Shown: positions 1-9,475 of the stretch, piece by piece
How positions within the stretch are numbered: the first letter of the stretch is position 1
How the letters are laid out: each line of letters opens with the position of its first letter
Assembly (NCBI GenBank): GCA_036346355.1
Contig: CM070572.1
Span: 31,285,944 to 31,349,943 of the forward strand
Direction of reading: 5' to 3'
DNA from: Rhipidocladum racemiflorum
Lineage: Eukaryota; Streptophyta; Magnoliopsida; Poales; Poaceae
Length of the DNA stretch: 64,000 nt
The notes under the pieces: model-generated
Seen by the model: only the letters and a program-made list of their open reading frames with translations
The model's database searches: none
Told to the model about the DNA's origin: nothing
Program-made: the position numbers and the translations under genes

Positions 1-625
1 TCACCATCTCCAGTTACAGGGTGATGCGATCCGGAAATGGAACACGCGGCGCTCGTACCTAAGCAACCCAAGCTCAATCAGAACGAAAACCCACACAGGC
101 AAACGAGCATTACGCAGTTAGTACTTCATCGTGACGGAAGGTGAAGCAGCAGCAGAACGCGGAGAACGGGGATGGAGACGGGATACCTTTCCTTTCCCTC
201 GATCGGACTAGCTCGTCGGCGCTGAAGCGGAGGTCGCGGCCGATTGGAACGCCGGGCACCACTACCACCGCGAGCTCCGATCAGCAGGACCCCCGAAACC
301 TACACCACGGCGACCTCCGGGCCGCGCGCGGAGCCGATGGCGGAGGAGAGTGGGGGCGGATCAGGGCGACGGTGGCGGCGCCCTCGACGGGAGAGGTCAG
401 CACTCGCCGGAGAGGTGGGGGATGGGAGGCGACCGGGGAGTGGAGGAGGGAAGCAAGAGAAACCCTAGCTAAAGCATTTTCTTTTTGTCGCGAATCCTGC
501 CCTTTTCACGCTTGTAAAAAATCCCGCCTGAAAAAGAATTATGTTTACGTCATTACGTGGCCCGAGAAATTAACAATCATGGGCCGAAAGAGAAAATCAC
601 GCTGAATATAAGAAAGAATTAAGGC
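1..625 (-). other. 5' end of a second CAND1-like gene copy (promoter, 5' UTR exon, start of intron 1)
   Basis: Positions 1 to about 525 match 56851-57375 with only scattered substitutions, at a constant offset of 56850. The match continues with more divergence to about 625 (57488). In the right-hand copy this stretch is the leader exon and first intron start of CAND1 on the minus strand. The same candidate donor (AAAG|GTATCC on the minus strand) lies near 186. The CT-rich leader is therefore at 187 to about 520 and the promoter lies to its right. The coding exons would be to the left of the window and cannot be seen. Open frames on the plus strand here are non-coding shadows of a GC-rich leader. 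A duplicated promoter fragment without a gene behind it is the alternative. Confidence 0.7.
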
Positions 626-1029
626 CATGATATATATATATATATGCTTAGCAATGAAAATATATTTTTAATTAAATAATCAAGTTATGTCACTTATTTA
701 TGAAAAATAAAACTCTTGAGTTATCATGAGAAGAAAGAAGTGGGTAATGGTCCAAAGAGCGAGTAGGGGTGGAAAGAAAGTGATACGTGGATTTACTTTA
801 ATCTTACGATCTATATATTAAACTGCTTTTTTAAGAAGAAGAAAAGAGCGGACGAAGAGTGGCTAGACTCGTATTTATATATTTATCAGTGATTTATTAT
901 TGGTTCTCTCTCCGTGCCAAAGAGGGTTTTGGAGCTGAATTCACCCTGCTCTGAAGGGGGTGTTTGGCAGAGCTCCAATTCTACTAGATTCATAAATTTG
1001 GTGAAGCTAGATATTGTTGGCTCCACTAA
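626..1029. other. AT-rich flank with a MITE relic
   Basis: There is no gene here. A short TA run lies at 629-647. From 956 a sequence resembles the terminal inverted repeat of the MITE at 33483 (GTGTTTGGCAGAGCTCC). Its partner end is not recognisable, so this looks like a broken older MITE into which the next element inserted. Confidence 0.4.
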
Positions 1030-1308
1030 GGTCCCGTTTGGCAACTTGGAACCGAGCTGTTTCTACTAGAATCTGGGAGAAACCCAGTTAAACGGGCTAA
1101 AACTCGGAATTATTCTTCTCGGAACGTTTCTTCTTTTTTCACGCCGCGGCTGAATCACCCTCAACCCCGTTTCACTAGTTTCTACTAGAATCTGGAACCG
1201 TACCAAACGGTTTACAGAAAGTGATTCTAATTCTACCTGAAACGTTTCTACCAAGAATCTCGAACCGTTTTCGTTTTACTAGAATCTGAAACTGTACTAA
1301 ACGGGGCC
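1030..1308. mobile_element. Tourist-like MITE (PIF/Harbinger type)
   Basis: A 279-bp element with inverted ends GGTCCCGTTTGG and CTAAACGGGGCC. It is flanked by TAA at 1027-1029 and 1309-1311, the 3-bp target duplication expected for PIF/Harbinger. The interior repeats the phrase TTCTACTAGAATCTGG in both orientations. It has no coding capacity, so it would depend on a transposase elsewhere. Confidence 0.85.
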
Positions 1309-1380
1309 TAAATCTGAGAGCTAGAGCTATAGGTATATGTCAGCGCACAGCGTTTCAGAGCTGAAACCCTCTTTGCTCAA

Positions 1381-1537
1381 GGGAACATATCATGTGCACA
1401 TGAAACCCTTGTGCACATGTACAAACATTAAATCTAGGCCGTCCAAATCCCATCCAACGGTTACTCGAAATCAAAACAGCACAGATTTAATGTTTGTACA
1501 TGTGCACAAGGTTTCCATGTGCACATGATATGTTCCC
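1381..1537. mobile_element. Mutator-type MITE with long inverted repeats
   Basis: A 157-bp element that is almost entirely two inverted arms of about 55 bp (GGGAACATATCATGTGCACA at the left, its complement at the right) around a short spacer. It is flanked by an exact 9-bp duplication TTTGCTCAA at 1372-1380 and 1538-1546. The 9-bp duplication and long arms are the hallmarks of Mutator-like elements. Confidence 0.88.
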
Positions 1538-1546
1538 TTTGCTCAA

Positions 1547-1778
1547 TCCACCGAGCTCTGAAATGTCGCCGCACGGCGTTTCAGAGCTGAAACCCTGTTT
1601 GTTCAATCCACCAAGCTCTGAAACGCGACGTCGCCACTCTCGCCGAAGACCTCAACCCCACCCTTGCGGAAGTCTTTGACGGTCGGAATCGGCGCCGCAG
1701 CCCTGTTTTCTGGCCTTCGGCGCCCTCGACGCCGCAGCAGTACTTCCAGCCGCTCGCCGGCGACCTTGACGGCTTGGC
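1547..1778 (+). other. Host sequence, possible coding fragment of unknown gene
   Basis: GC-rich host DNA interrupted by the chimeric element at 1779. With that element and the gypsy element at 5604 removed, it joins 5531-5603 and then 15690-15846. Frames are partly open across the join, but I do not recognise a protein. The phrase GCGTTTCAGAGCTGAAACCCT occurs both here (about 1577) and left of the Mutator MITE (about 1349). Confidence 0.3.
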
Positions 1779-1999
1779 TGTAACACCTGTGGAGTGGTCC
1801 CACATGTAAGAGAAGAGAGAGAGAGAGATAGCTTATATGAGAAGGGAGTGCCAATTGTAACAGACAGCTTTGACGAATAGAAAAGAACTCTGAACTTTCC
1901 CCATTTCTTTCTTCTTCCTCACGTTGTTCTGTTCTTCTGTTCTCTGTTCTGCTACCGATCTCACGCCGCGGTTCATCCGATCGGCCAAGGGACATGACA
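1779..1999 (+). repeat. Left (5') LTR of chimeric element A
   Basis: Begins TGTAACACC and ends GACATGACA. It contains a GA microsatellite and a TATA-like GCTTATATGAG near 1830. It is almost identical to 5308-5530. Confidence 0.92.
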
Positions 2000-2002
2000 A
2001 CA

Positions 2003-2014
2003 TGGTATCAGAGC
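2003..2014 (+). promoter_or_regulatory. Primer-binding site (initiator tRNA-Met) of element A
   Basis: TGGTATCAGAGC, three bases after the left LTR, is complementary to the 3' end of plant initiator tRNA-Met. In the leader that follows, the phrase CTGTAAAATCCC occurs three times (2098, 2148, 2208). Confidence 0.88.
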
Positions 2015-2316
2015 GAGCCACGATCAAGATTTCATTAGGCGATCTCGGTGTAAGGTTGGGGAATCTTCCCTGATTGATTTGATCGAAGTAAGGGTCCCTG
2101 TAAAATCCCAGAACACCAGAAAAGCCACGATCGTGAGAGGGAGACGCCTGTAAAATCCCAAGAAAGGTTGGAGGTTCAGGATCGGATAGTTGCGATTCTA
2201 AGAACCCCTGTAAAATCCCTAATTCTTGGTTGGGAGTCGGAAGAAGATAATCATGGCTCCTCCCAAACGCTTGATTCATCTCACGTGCCAAGCCTCATAG
2301 AGCCAAGCCGCCAGCA

Positions 2317-3111
2317 TTGATTTCGGGTTTCATCGCAGCCGTCTTCGGATCCACTGCGTCCACCTCTAGCACGCACTCCGCCGCGCTCCAACCTCGACTC
2401 GCAAGCTCCCGCGACTCCGCGTCATCGCCGGTTCACGCGCGCCGCCGCTGGTTCGCCTGCGCCAGCGCGGCCACCATCCGCGACGCTCACCGCGCTCCTC
2501 CGCCAGACGCGCTACGCCGACCTCCTCTCGCTCCATCGCTTCGTCGCCCAGACTCCGTCGAGCCCTCCGGATCGCGCCGTCAACCGTCGTCCGCACCGAC
2601 ACCAGACGGCCCCGATCGGATCTTGCACGCGCCGTCAACCGCGCATCGCGGCGTCTTCCTCGGCGCAGCCATGGCGATCTCCTTCACTTTTGGTTCCTCC
2701 GCCGCCTACCCCCAGGTCGCGGGATCTACAGTGTCCTCACCCTTCTCCAGCCACCGCGACTACTCCTCACAGAGCTGCGTCTCGGCGACGCCAGAGGTGG
2801 GCTGGAGGATCAGCGCGACTTCAACCCCGCCGACGGATGAATTTGGTGGACCGACAGATGAGAAGTTGTCCTTCATCAAGGAACGTCTTGACCTCCTGTT
2901 CGCCCGGGTTGAATCATTCGACACCAATCAGCAGCAATTGATGGCTCGAATGGAGGTTACCGCCAAGGCGATGGAGCAGCAGGCAAAGGACCATCAACTA
3001 TTGGCCAAGCAGATGGAGGCCACGGCACGAGCAGTGGCACGTCTGACTGCCAATCAAGTTCTGGAGGTGCGGGACTACAAGGATTTGGGTGGTGCCACGC
3101 TGCCACACTGA
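2317..3111 (+). CDS. Gag-like leader ORF of element A
   Basis: A 264-codon open frame. The first two thirds is low-complexity and rich in Ser, Pro, Arg and Ala. From about residue 170 it becomes a regular helical segment (DEKLSFIKERLDLLFARVES, then repeated QQ/AKQMEATA heptads). Such a coiled-coil N-terminus is usual in gag of grass gypsy elements, and the equivalent part of element B is similar. No zinc knuckle is present. The ORF ends at a TGA (3109-3111), and the next ORF continues in exactly the same frame. The first possible start used here is the ATG-less frame opening; the true start is uncertain. I infer a gag remnant, not a host gene. Confidence 0.55.
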   Translation: MISGFIAAVFGSTASTSSTHSAALQPRLASSRDSASSPVHARRRWFACASAATIRDAHRAPPPDALRRPPLAPSLRRPDSVEPSGSRRQPSSAPTPDGPDRILHAPSTAHRGVFLGAAMAISFTFGSSAAYPQVAGSTVSSPFSSHRDYSSQSCVSATPEVGWRISATSTPPTDEFGGPTDEKLSFIKERLDLLFARVESFDTNQQQLMARMEVTAKAMEQQAKDHQLLAKQMEATARAVARLTANQVLEVRDYKDLGGATLPH

Positions 3112-3120
3112 AAACTGCCT

Positions 3121-5178
3121 TTGGCTACTGCCCCTCAAGTGTTCGACGAATTGCCGGTCAAAGATGTGGTGTGGGATGAGGAGACACCACCTGACCCCGA
3201 CTTCCACAATGTGCTGACAATTCCGAAACAGACGGACATTGAGGAAGGACAGTATTGTCCTTATGCAGATGGGATCGGCAACCAAGCTGTATCAAGTGCC
3301 ATTGGACCTGATGTAGATGCTGAAGTCATATCTGCTGTTTGTTCTTCTGAAGTGACAACAGGAGATAGCCTACTGGAAGATGAGAAGAGTTTGGGTGAAA
3401 CTGAAAGTAGATCCTCTAGGAAAGAATACGTTCAGATTCTTATCCCGGCATTTGCTCTTGGCAGAGCTCAAGAATTGTTAATGATCCTGGATGAGTATTG
3501 GTTCAACCACCCAGAGCTCCATAAAATTCCAATCTATTATGCTTCCCCTCTTGCCAAGAAGTGCATGGCTGTCTACCAGACATACAAAAATTCCGTGAAT
3601 GAAAGGATCAGGAACCAGTCTGCACAATCCAACCCCTTCCATTATAAGCATATTGAGGCTTTGAATAGCATTGAAAACTTTCATGTTGTGGGTCCGTCAG
3701 TGGTGTTGGCAAGTCCGAGTGGTCTCCAGAGTGGTCTCTCCAGGCAGCTCTTTGATAAGTGGTGCACAGATAAGAAGAATGCTTTTGTTATTCCAGATTA
3801 TGTTGTGGAAGGCACCCTTGCAAAGACCATTATCAATGAACCTCTTCATATGCAGTTTAGCAGAACGAATATAAAAGTTGTTAATCCCAAGAACTGCCAA
3901 TCGGTGGAGATGTATTTCAGTTCTGAGAAAATGGCCAAGACAATGGGCAGGTTGGCAGAAAAGGTGCCAGAGGTTGGAGAATCAGTTAATGGCTTACTTG
4001 TAAAGAAGGGATTCACGTATCAGATTATGGCTCCAGTGGATCTTCGTGTGTACACGCAGTTATCTACAGCTAACATTACCCAACGGATTGCTGTTCCGTA
4101 TTCCGGTTCTTTTGAAGTCATAACATACAGGCTGAAGCAAATATACGAGAGCGTGGAGTCACCAACTGAAGAACCTGATCTTCCAACATTGATTGTACAT
4201 GAGAGAGATGTGGTGACATGGTATAAAACCATTCATGGATATGCATTCAATAGTCCGGGTCAAAATGCTGTTGAAATGTTCAAGAATATGAAAAAGGCAC
4301 TAGTTGATCCTGATGGCAAGTTAACAATACTTGCAATTGAGCTTTTAACAATACTTGCAATTGAGCTTAATGTGCCATGGGACCCTGGAATTATGTGGAT
4401 CCAATGTCAGGCTACAATTGATCCTAACATAACTGTCACAATTCTGTATTTACTTACTGGAAGGGAACATTCAAATATTTCACTGAAGAATTCCATATCA
4501 GGGAACATGAAATGGCCTTTGACTGGTGATGTTCCTAGTGAAATGTCGCTGAAGGAAGATCATGTGGTTGAACGAGTATATGTTGCAGGCTATCAAGATG
4601 GTCATGTGAGAACGTGGGATACAACTTTTCTCATGTTGATGCCCATATTTGTCTTGGACGGAAAGGTCGCTGATGTTATTTGGGATGGAACAAATGCTTC
4701 TGTGTCACCACTGGCATTTTGTTCCTTAACCATGCATTGGGCTGTTAGCACATCTAGTGGTCTGGTCCACATCTATAAACTTCGTGAACACACTGGGGGT
4801 TCAAGCTTTCACTGTGCGAGTGAATCTAAGCATGAAGTTCATGTTGTTCAACATGGGAGAGGGTTCCACTGCAATGCTGCTTTTATGGCATCAAATTTCT
4901 CAGTGCTATTTTTCAGCTTTACCGCTTCTGGACAGGTTCTGGCAGTAGGATGTCAAAATGGTCAGGTGGCAATGCTTAATGCATGTCAGCTGTCAATTAT
5001 GTTCTCAGTGGATTGTGCGTCAAGAACAAATTCTCCTGTGGTTTCACTAAGCATTGATGGTTTTGCTGCATTTGTTTTAAAAACAGATCGGTCACAGAAA
5101 GAGAGTGCTAAAAGTGCAAAGTTTTTTCACAGATGTTCTGCTTTCCTTGACCCAGGATGCACATCTTACTGTAGTTGA
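3121..5178 (+). CDS. Chimeric ORF: CPSF73-I / PPR / tomosyn fusion inside element A
   Basis: A 685-codon open frame in the same frame as the gag-like ORF, from which only one TGA separates it. There is no ATG at its beginning; the first Met is at 3481. Order: residues 1-100 unplaced (starts with a PPR-like QVFDELPVKDVV); about 100-360 the beta-CASP and C-terminal half of CPSF73-I; about 363-395 a PPR unit (DVVTWYKTIHGYAFN); about 400-460 a segment shared with element B; about 464-680 WD-repeat sequence of a plant tomosyn/Lgl protein. Fragments are joined without introns, so they came from spliced RNA. A 24-bp in-frame tandem duplication lies at 4321-4368. Whether it is translated is unknown. 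Nothing suggests a functional enzyme. Confidence 0.75.
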   Translation: MATAPQVFDELPVKDVVWDEETPPDPDFHNVLTIPKQTDIEEGQYCPYADGIGNQAVSSAIGPDVDAEVISAVCSSEVTTGDSLLEDEKSLGETESRSSRKEYVQILIPAFALGRAQELLMILDEYWFNHPELHKIPIYYASPLAKKCMAVYQTYKNSVNERIRNQSAQSNPFHYKHIEALNSIENFHVVGPSVVLASPSGLQSGLSRQLFDKWCTDKKNAFVIPDYVVEGTLAKTIINEPLHMQFSRTNIKVVNPKNCQSVEMYFSSEKMAKTMGRLAEKVPEVGESVNGLLVKKGFTYQIMAPVDLRVYTQLSTANITQRIAVPYSGSFEVITYRLKQIYESVESPTEEPDLPTLIVHERDVVTWYKTIHGYAFNSPGQNAVEMFKNMKKALVDPDGKLTILAIELLTILAIELNVPWDPGIMWIQCQATIDPNITVTILYLLTGREHSNISLKNSISGNMKWPLTGDVPSEMSLKEDHVVERVYVAGYQDGHVRTWDTTFLMLMPIFVLDGKVADVIWDGTNASVSPLAFCSLTMHWAVSTSSGLVHIYKLREHTGGSSFHCASESKHEVHVVQHGRGFHCNAAFMASNFSVLFFSFTASGQVLAVGCQNGQVAMLNACQLSIMFSVDCASRTNSPVVSLSIDGFAAFVLKTDRSQKESAKSAKFFHRCSAFLDPGCTSYCS
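3415..4205 (+). pseudogene. CPSF73-I: Captured fragment of CPSF73-I (pre-mRNA 3'-end endonuclease)
   Basis: Residues such as ILIPAFALGRAQELL, DEYWFNHPELHKIPIYYASP and VVLASPSGLQSGLSRQLFDKW are characteristic of the beta-CASP domain of plant CPSF73-I, the cleavage subunit of the polyadenylation complex. The sequence continues through VEMYFSSEKMAKTMGRLAEK and ANITQRIAVPYSGSFEV towards the C-terminus. The N-terminal metallo-beta-lactamase half is absent. An internal deletion after INEPLHMQF removes the segment that carries the SAHAD histidine motif. It therefore lacks the metal-binding catalytic residues. It is intronless and in frame. It lies between unplaced element sequence and a PPR fragment inside element A. 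Confidence 0.9.
4206..4320 (+). pseudogene. Captured PPR-protein fragment
   Basis: About 38 codons reading DVVTWYKTIHGYAFNSPGQN followed by AVEMFKNMKKALVDPDGK. This matches the P/L-type pentatricopeptide pattern DVVxWNxMIxGYAxNG...A(L/V)xLFxxM...PD of organelle RNA-binding proteins. It directly follows the CPSF73-I piece without a stop. Element B carries a different PPR unit at the matching place. Confidence 0.6.
4321..4368 (+). repeat. 24-bp tandem duplication in chimeric ORF
   Basis: Two exact copies of a 24-bp unit (TTAACAATACTTGCAATTGA plus GCTT) at 4321-4344 and 4345-4368. It adds eight codons and preserves the frame. Confidence 0.9.
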
Positions 5179-5268
5179 CAGGGCAAGTGGTCTGATGGTA
5201 AATTCACATCTGTTAGATCAGAAGCAATTGTCTACAAGTTCGATGTATGCTCTCCTTGAGGTACTGCC
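4510..5268 (+). pseudogene. Captured fragment of a tomosyn/Lgl-like WD-repeat protein
   Basis: The translation WPLTGDVPSEMSLKEDHVVE, RVYVAGYQDGHVRTWD, SGLVHIYKLREHTGGSSFH and GQVLAVGCQNGQVAMLNACQ matches the WD-repeat region of plant tomosyn (R-SNARE-binding, Lgl family). The main frame ends at 5176. Related sequence (LTQDAHLTVVDRASGLMVNS) continues in another frame from about 5140 to 5260, so there is one frameshift. It then fuses to the gypsy-type 3' end. The fragment is intronless. The C-terminal SNARE-like part is missing. Confidence 0.85.
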
Positions 5269-5307
5269 TGTTGCTTGGGGACAAGCAACTTCTCGTGGGG
5301 GCGGTAA

Positions 5308-5530
5308 TGTAACACCTGTGGAGTGGTCCCACATGTAAGAGAAGAGAGAGAGAGAGAGATAGCTTATATGAGAAGGGAGTGCCAATTGTAACAGACAGCT
5401 TTGACGAATAGAAAAGAACTATGAACTTTCCCCATTTCTTTCTTCTTCCTCACGTTGTTCTGTTCTTCTGTTCTCTGTTCTGCTACCGATCTCACGCCGC
5501 GGTTCATCCGATCGGCCAAGGGACATGACA
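5308..5530 (+). repeat. Right (3') LTR of chimeric element A
   Basis: Same sequence as 1779-1999 with one substitution (CTATGAAC for CTCTGAAC) and two extra bases in the GA run. It is followed by the target duplication TTGGC. Confidence 0.92.
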
Positions 5531-5603
5531 TTGGCACCGCCAACGCGCAGTCTCGGGTACGACCTCGTGGTTGCTGCTTGCCGAGGAAGCTAGCTAGCGC
5601 TTC

Positions 5604-8307
5604 TGTGAGAGGAGCCGCCCAGATCGTCCTCGAGTTGTTGGATGATCGGTTGTTCCTGTCGGATTTGGATCCTAGCAACAAATCACCGGAGGTGATCCTG
5701 ATGCTATTACCCAAGCCCAATGGAGACCACCCTACTTAACGCTCCAACGACTTGACAACAACCCCAGATTCCCCTGATGATCCGAAACTCACACAGATCC
5801 CCACATACCGGCTCCCAAGTCATATCACAACAAGCTTCCTACAAAGGGGCATCGGGCCCAAACTCACTACTGCAGACGCACGATTTAACGCTGGAAGCAA
5901 CAAAACACACACACACTAAGCCCAAAGATTTACCAAACAAACAGAAGCCGATGTGCTCCAATACAGTAAATAAAAGTGCAACAGCTTACAAAAAGTAAGC
6001 CAACTATCCTATGCAACAAAAGTAATACACCGAAGTGTCATGCCTCGAACACTCCAAGACACGCCAAGAACGGTTTCTACTGCGGCTCCCGCCTTGGTCA
6101 CCGATAGGCGAGGGGCGAACTCACACTCCTCTCCGATCCTCACCGCAAAACCACAAAGGTAAGCCCGAGTACGGAAGGTACTCGCAAGTCTTACCCGTGG
6201 TCCATATATGACCGACTCCAAAGGACATGCATTTGGATGTAGCAAAACCAGTTGAAGGTAAAAGTGCAGTAAAGCTTAACATTTGTTACATTAATTACCT
6301 AACTACTCAATTCACAATTAAGCAATGTAACGACGCATACTCCTCGAACATGAAGTTGCAATCATTAATTCACAACAATTAATCTCAACACCAATTTAAG
6401 TGGGCTCAAGTCGACGGCACCCTGCTCAAGTTCTTACTACGTGATCGCGCGATGAAAGAGCTTGCTCATATCCGGTAGAGCGCAATTCGAATCGCGCTAT
6501 TTAACTTCAGGAAGCATTGATCGCACGACACTTACCACAAGGGCCTAGTGTCAACCCTCCCAATCATACCCAATCGCTGAAGCGCCCTCCTCGTGGGCCC
6601 GAAAACCTAGCACCTCGGCGGCCCTAAGCCCGGCCCGCCTCGAGAGTCTGGCTAAGCCTCGCCTCAACCACGCCCAACTACGTGAAGTTACGGTCCATCG
6701 ATTCAGATGAGAGAAAGAGTGGCTTACCACCATAATCGGGCATGCGACCAACCGGGTGTGCTCAATCAAAGGGCAACCATCGACCGTCCTAATCGACTCA
6801 GACGGAACTACCACATCGGGTCTCCCTTACCCAATGTCCCAACCTTCCGCCTTGGCCTCCAATTCATTTTTTCTTTCCAACTACCCATCCATGCCCACTC
6901 TTTTTATCATAGATAAGGTAAACGACCTCAAGCGATTTAACCTTCCGCCACTCTGGCCCAATTCCGACCTCCCCAAGCAATTCTAAGCAAGGACTCATTT
7001 AATACCCATACTAGTTCCAACTTAAGTATTCACAAATCCAAGGGACGAATGTGCAGAAATAGGATCTAACCCTAACCCAATTCAACTCCTAATGCAGATA
7101 TTTCACCAATTAAGCAATTTATTCACAAAAATACAATTAATATAGGTTCAAGATGCATAGGTGCTTGCCTTGTTCTTCTCATTGGTGGATCGACGTTGAT
7201 TTGCCCGTCGGCAACTCCTCAACCACGGCCACGCTGGGCCAGCGGATCGCTTCACACGAGTACAATGCACAATTAAAATGCATGCAATGCATATGAACGG
7301 GCACAATCGAAACCCCAAGAAATAACGCAACTTGACAACTCGACTCAATCGACAGACTCACTTAACCCGGACAAAGGCCGTATTTGATCCCGACTTCTCC
7401 GACAATCCGACTCTCCGCCCATTCGTCCGGATACTCCGTGAGAAAGTGGACACTCCGGACGGGTGTCCTGACACTTTGACCGGCGAAGTTTTACCCTAAT
7501 AACCCTCGACGACGAGGTGCCGCCAAGTCCAACGGCATCACGGGAACCCGATCTATGACTTTCCTAAACGTGGCAAGGCCGAAGAAGCTTATAGCTAACC
7601 CAACTCCACGAGGAACGACACTCAGCCCATGAAACCACTAACTAACTCCAACGATTTTGATCGGGCGCTACTACTACCCGATCAACCACACTAGCACCCA
7701 CATTCATCAATCCAAGCCCCACATTAACCCTAGGATCACTACACTCCAAACCCTAGAGCTCAAGATTCAACTCAAACTTCAAATCTAAACCTAAGCTCTA
7801 ACTCCACTCATTGATGACCCTAGAACCCAAGAATCCCTACGAATCTACTCCCAAGAGAGAGACCACCTCCAAGGAAGATGGAGGAGAAGCAATGCCGTGG
7901 AGGATGGAGGATGCCGGCTGAGGAGGAGCTCCGGGATGGAGGAGCCGCCGGAGGAGCCACGGAGGGTCACTGCACGGGCGAAGCTCGCCTGAGAGGAGCT
8001 AGGGGTGGAGGAACGAGCTCACACAAAGGGTGGGAAACCAAATGGGGAGAAGAAATGAGGTGAGGAGTCAAGAAACGGACTTTATACAAAATCCCGCACC
8101 ATCCGGACTCTCCGACGCTCAACCCGGAGACTCCGGGTTGGGGTCTTGGTGATACCAACCCGACACTCGACATTCAACCGACACTCCGGGTTGGGGCGCT
8201 GTCAGCCTAATCCGATACTCGGACATTTTCAAGTTGGATCCTGGCACTCCGGATGTAGATCCGGATACTCCGATGTCCCAAAGACTTTTCAACTTGGGGA
8301 CTTGACA
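5604..8307 (-). repeat. 3' LTR of the 10-kb gypsy element
   Basis: Matches 12984-15689 along its whole length, with many short gaps. It starts TGTGAGAGGAGCC and ends GGGGACTTGACA on the plus strand. A TATA-like box (GTATAAAGTCCG on the minus strand) lies near 8085. Open frames inside are not coding. Confidence 0.88.
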
Positions 8308-8845
8308 AACCCCTCCCCTTAAAGGAATCTCACTCGAGATTCGTAACGACGCATTACACGGGCTAGACCCTAACGGACATGCTCTAAACCTTGGGAATTG
8401 TACGCCGCACTTACATGGCATCGAAGAATTCAGTGGTACTCTGGCCCCAAACGACCTTCTGCTCCCAAGTAGCCTCATCCTCAAAGATGATTACTCCATC
8501 AATTTTATAGAACTTAAGAGTTCTTCGTCGAGTCATGCTCCGCTTCTTCCAAAACCCGAATTGGACGCCTCGATAGGATAGATCCTGTCAAAGCAACCCC
8601 GAGGTCATCCACTTCAAGTGACTCGAAAGGAGTATGGAGACACTTCTTCAACCTGGGAGATATGGAAGACATTGTGGACCATCTCGAGCGATGGAGGAAG
8701 TTTAGTGATATGCAACTCCGACCCGCTTCAAGGACTCCTAACGGTCCGATGTATCGAGGTGCCGCTTCCTTTGATTCCAAAACGACGAGTGCCTCAAGAG
8801 GAGATACCTTCAGATAGACGGTCGCCAATATCATGAGAAGGGGTC

Positions 8846-9214
8846 TCACACTGGCCTGGCATAGCTCTTCTCAGTCAGCGATCGTACACCCTCGTGTTCT
8901 CCTCGAATGGTGCCTACTTTTTCTTCCGCTCCATGACTAGTTCGTGCCCGAGGAATGAACGCCGCCACTCCTGACCACCAGTTGGTGCTCGAAGGCCTAC
9001 GACCATAGAGTGCTTCAATGGAGACATCTTGATGCCGGTTTGGTAGTCGTTGTTGCACGCAAACTCCTGCCGGACGGAGACACTCTTCCCACTTCTTCCG
9101 TAGGACAAGATACAAGCTCTCAACATATCTTCGAGGATCTGATTGACCCTCTCGGTCCGACCGGCCACCGAGGGTGGTATGCGAATCAGAGAGCGCCAGG
9201 GCCCAAGGCCTCAT
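8846..9214 (-). pseudogene. Integrase C-terminal part remnant (gypsy)
   Basis: Minus-strand frames contain NNDYQTGIKMSP and EALYGRRPSSTNWWSG. These correspond to the NNSYHSSIGMAPFEALYGRRCR...W region that follows the integrase core in gypsy pol. The two pieces lie in different frames, so the gene is dead. Confidence 0.75.
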
Positions 9215-9475
9215 GCAGTTCCTCCTGCACTGGGAGAAGTGAACTGAGAACCTCCTGCCTCAAAACTATCCGCTTGGGCACTCCATGCATTTACGATCCG
9301 GATATATATAAGTCCGTGATACTTTTGACTCGATACTTGGTGCAAACGCCAAGAAGTGCGCACTTCGCCAACGATCGATGATTACCCAAATCGAGTCATG
9401 GCCTCGAGGGGGGTGCAGCCATGAATGAAATCCATGGCAACATCCTCCCCACTTCCAAACCGGAATAGGAAGAGG

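Larger units (their letters stand above)
1779..5530 (+). mobile_element. Chimeric LTR retrotransposon A carrying host gene fragments
   Basis: A 3752-bp element with 221- and 223-bp LTRs (TG...CA) and an exact 5-bp target duplication TTGGC at 1774-1778 and 5531-5535. The initiator-Met primer site TGGTATCAGAGC lies at 2003-2014, and a purine-rich tract (GTGGGGGCGG) ends just before the right LTR. The interior has a gag-like leader followed by spliced, sense-oriented pieces of CPSF73-I, a PPR gene and tomosyn, with no reverse transcriptase, RNase H or integrase. The last codons before the right LTR (VAWGQATSRGGGNV) resemble the pol C-terminus of Ty3/gypsy elements, so the parent was probably gypsy. 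The LTRs differ by one substitution and a GA-repeat length change, so insertion was recent. It must be moved by another element's enzymes. Confidence 0.9.

Noticed and set aside
141..605. 154-codon plus-strand ORF repeated at 56991-57383
   Set aside because: It is conserved only because the DNA is duplicated. It lies antisense over the CAND1 leader, its C-terminus differs between copies, and it is low-complexity.
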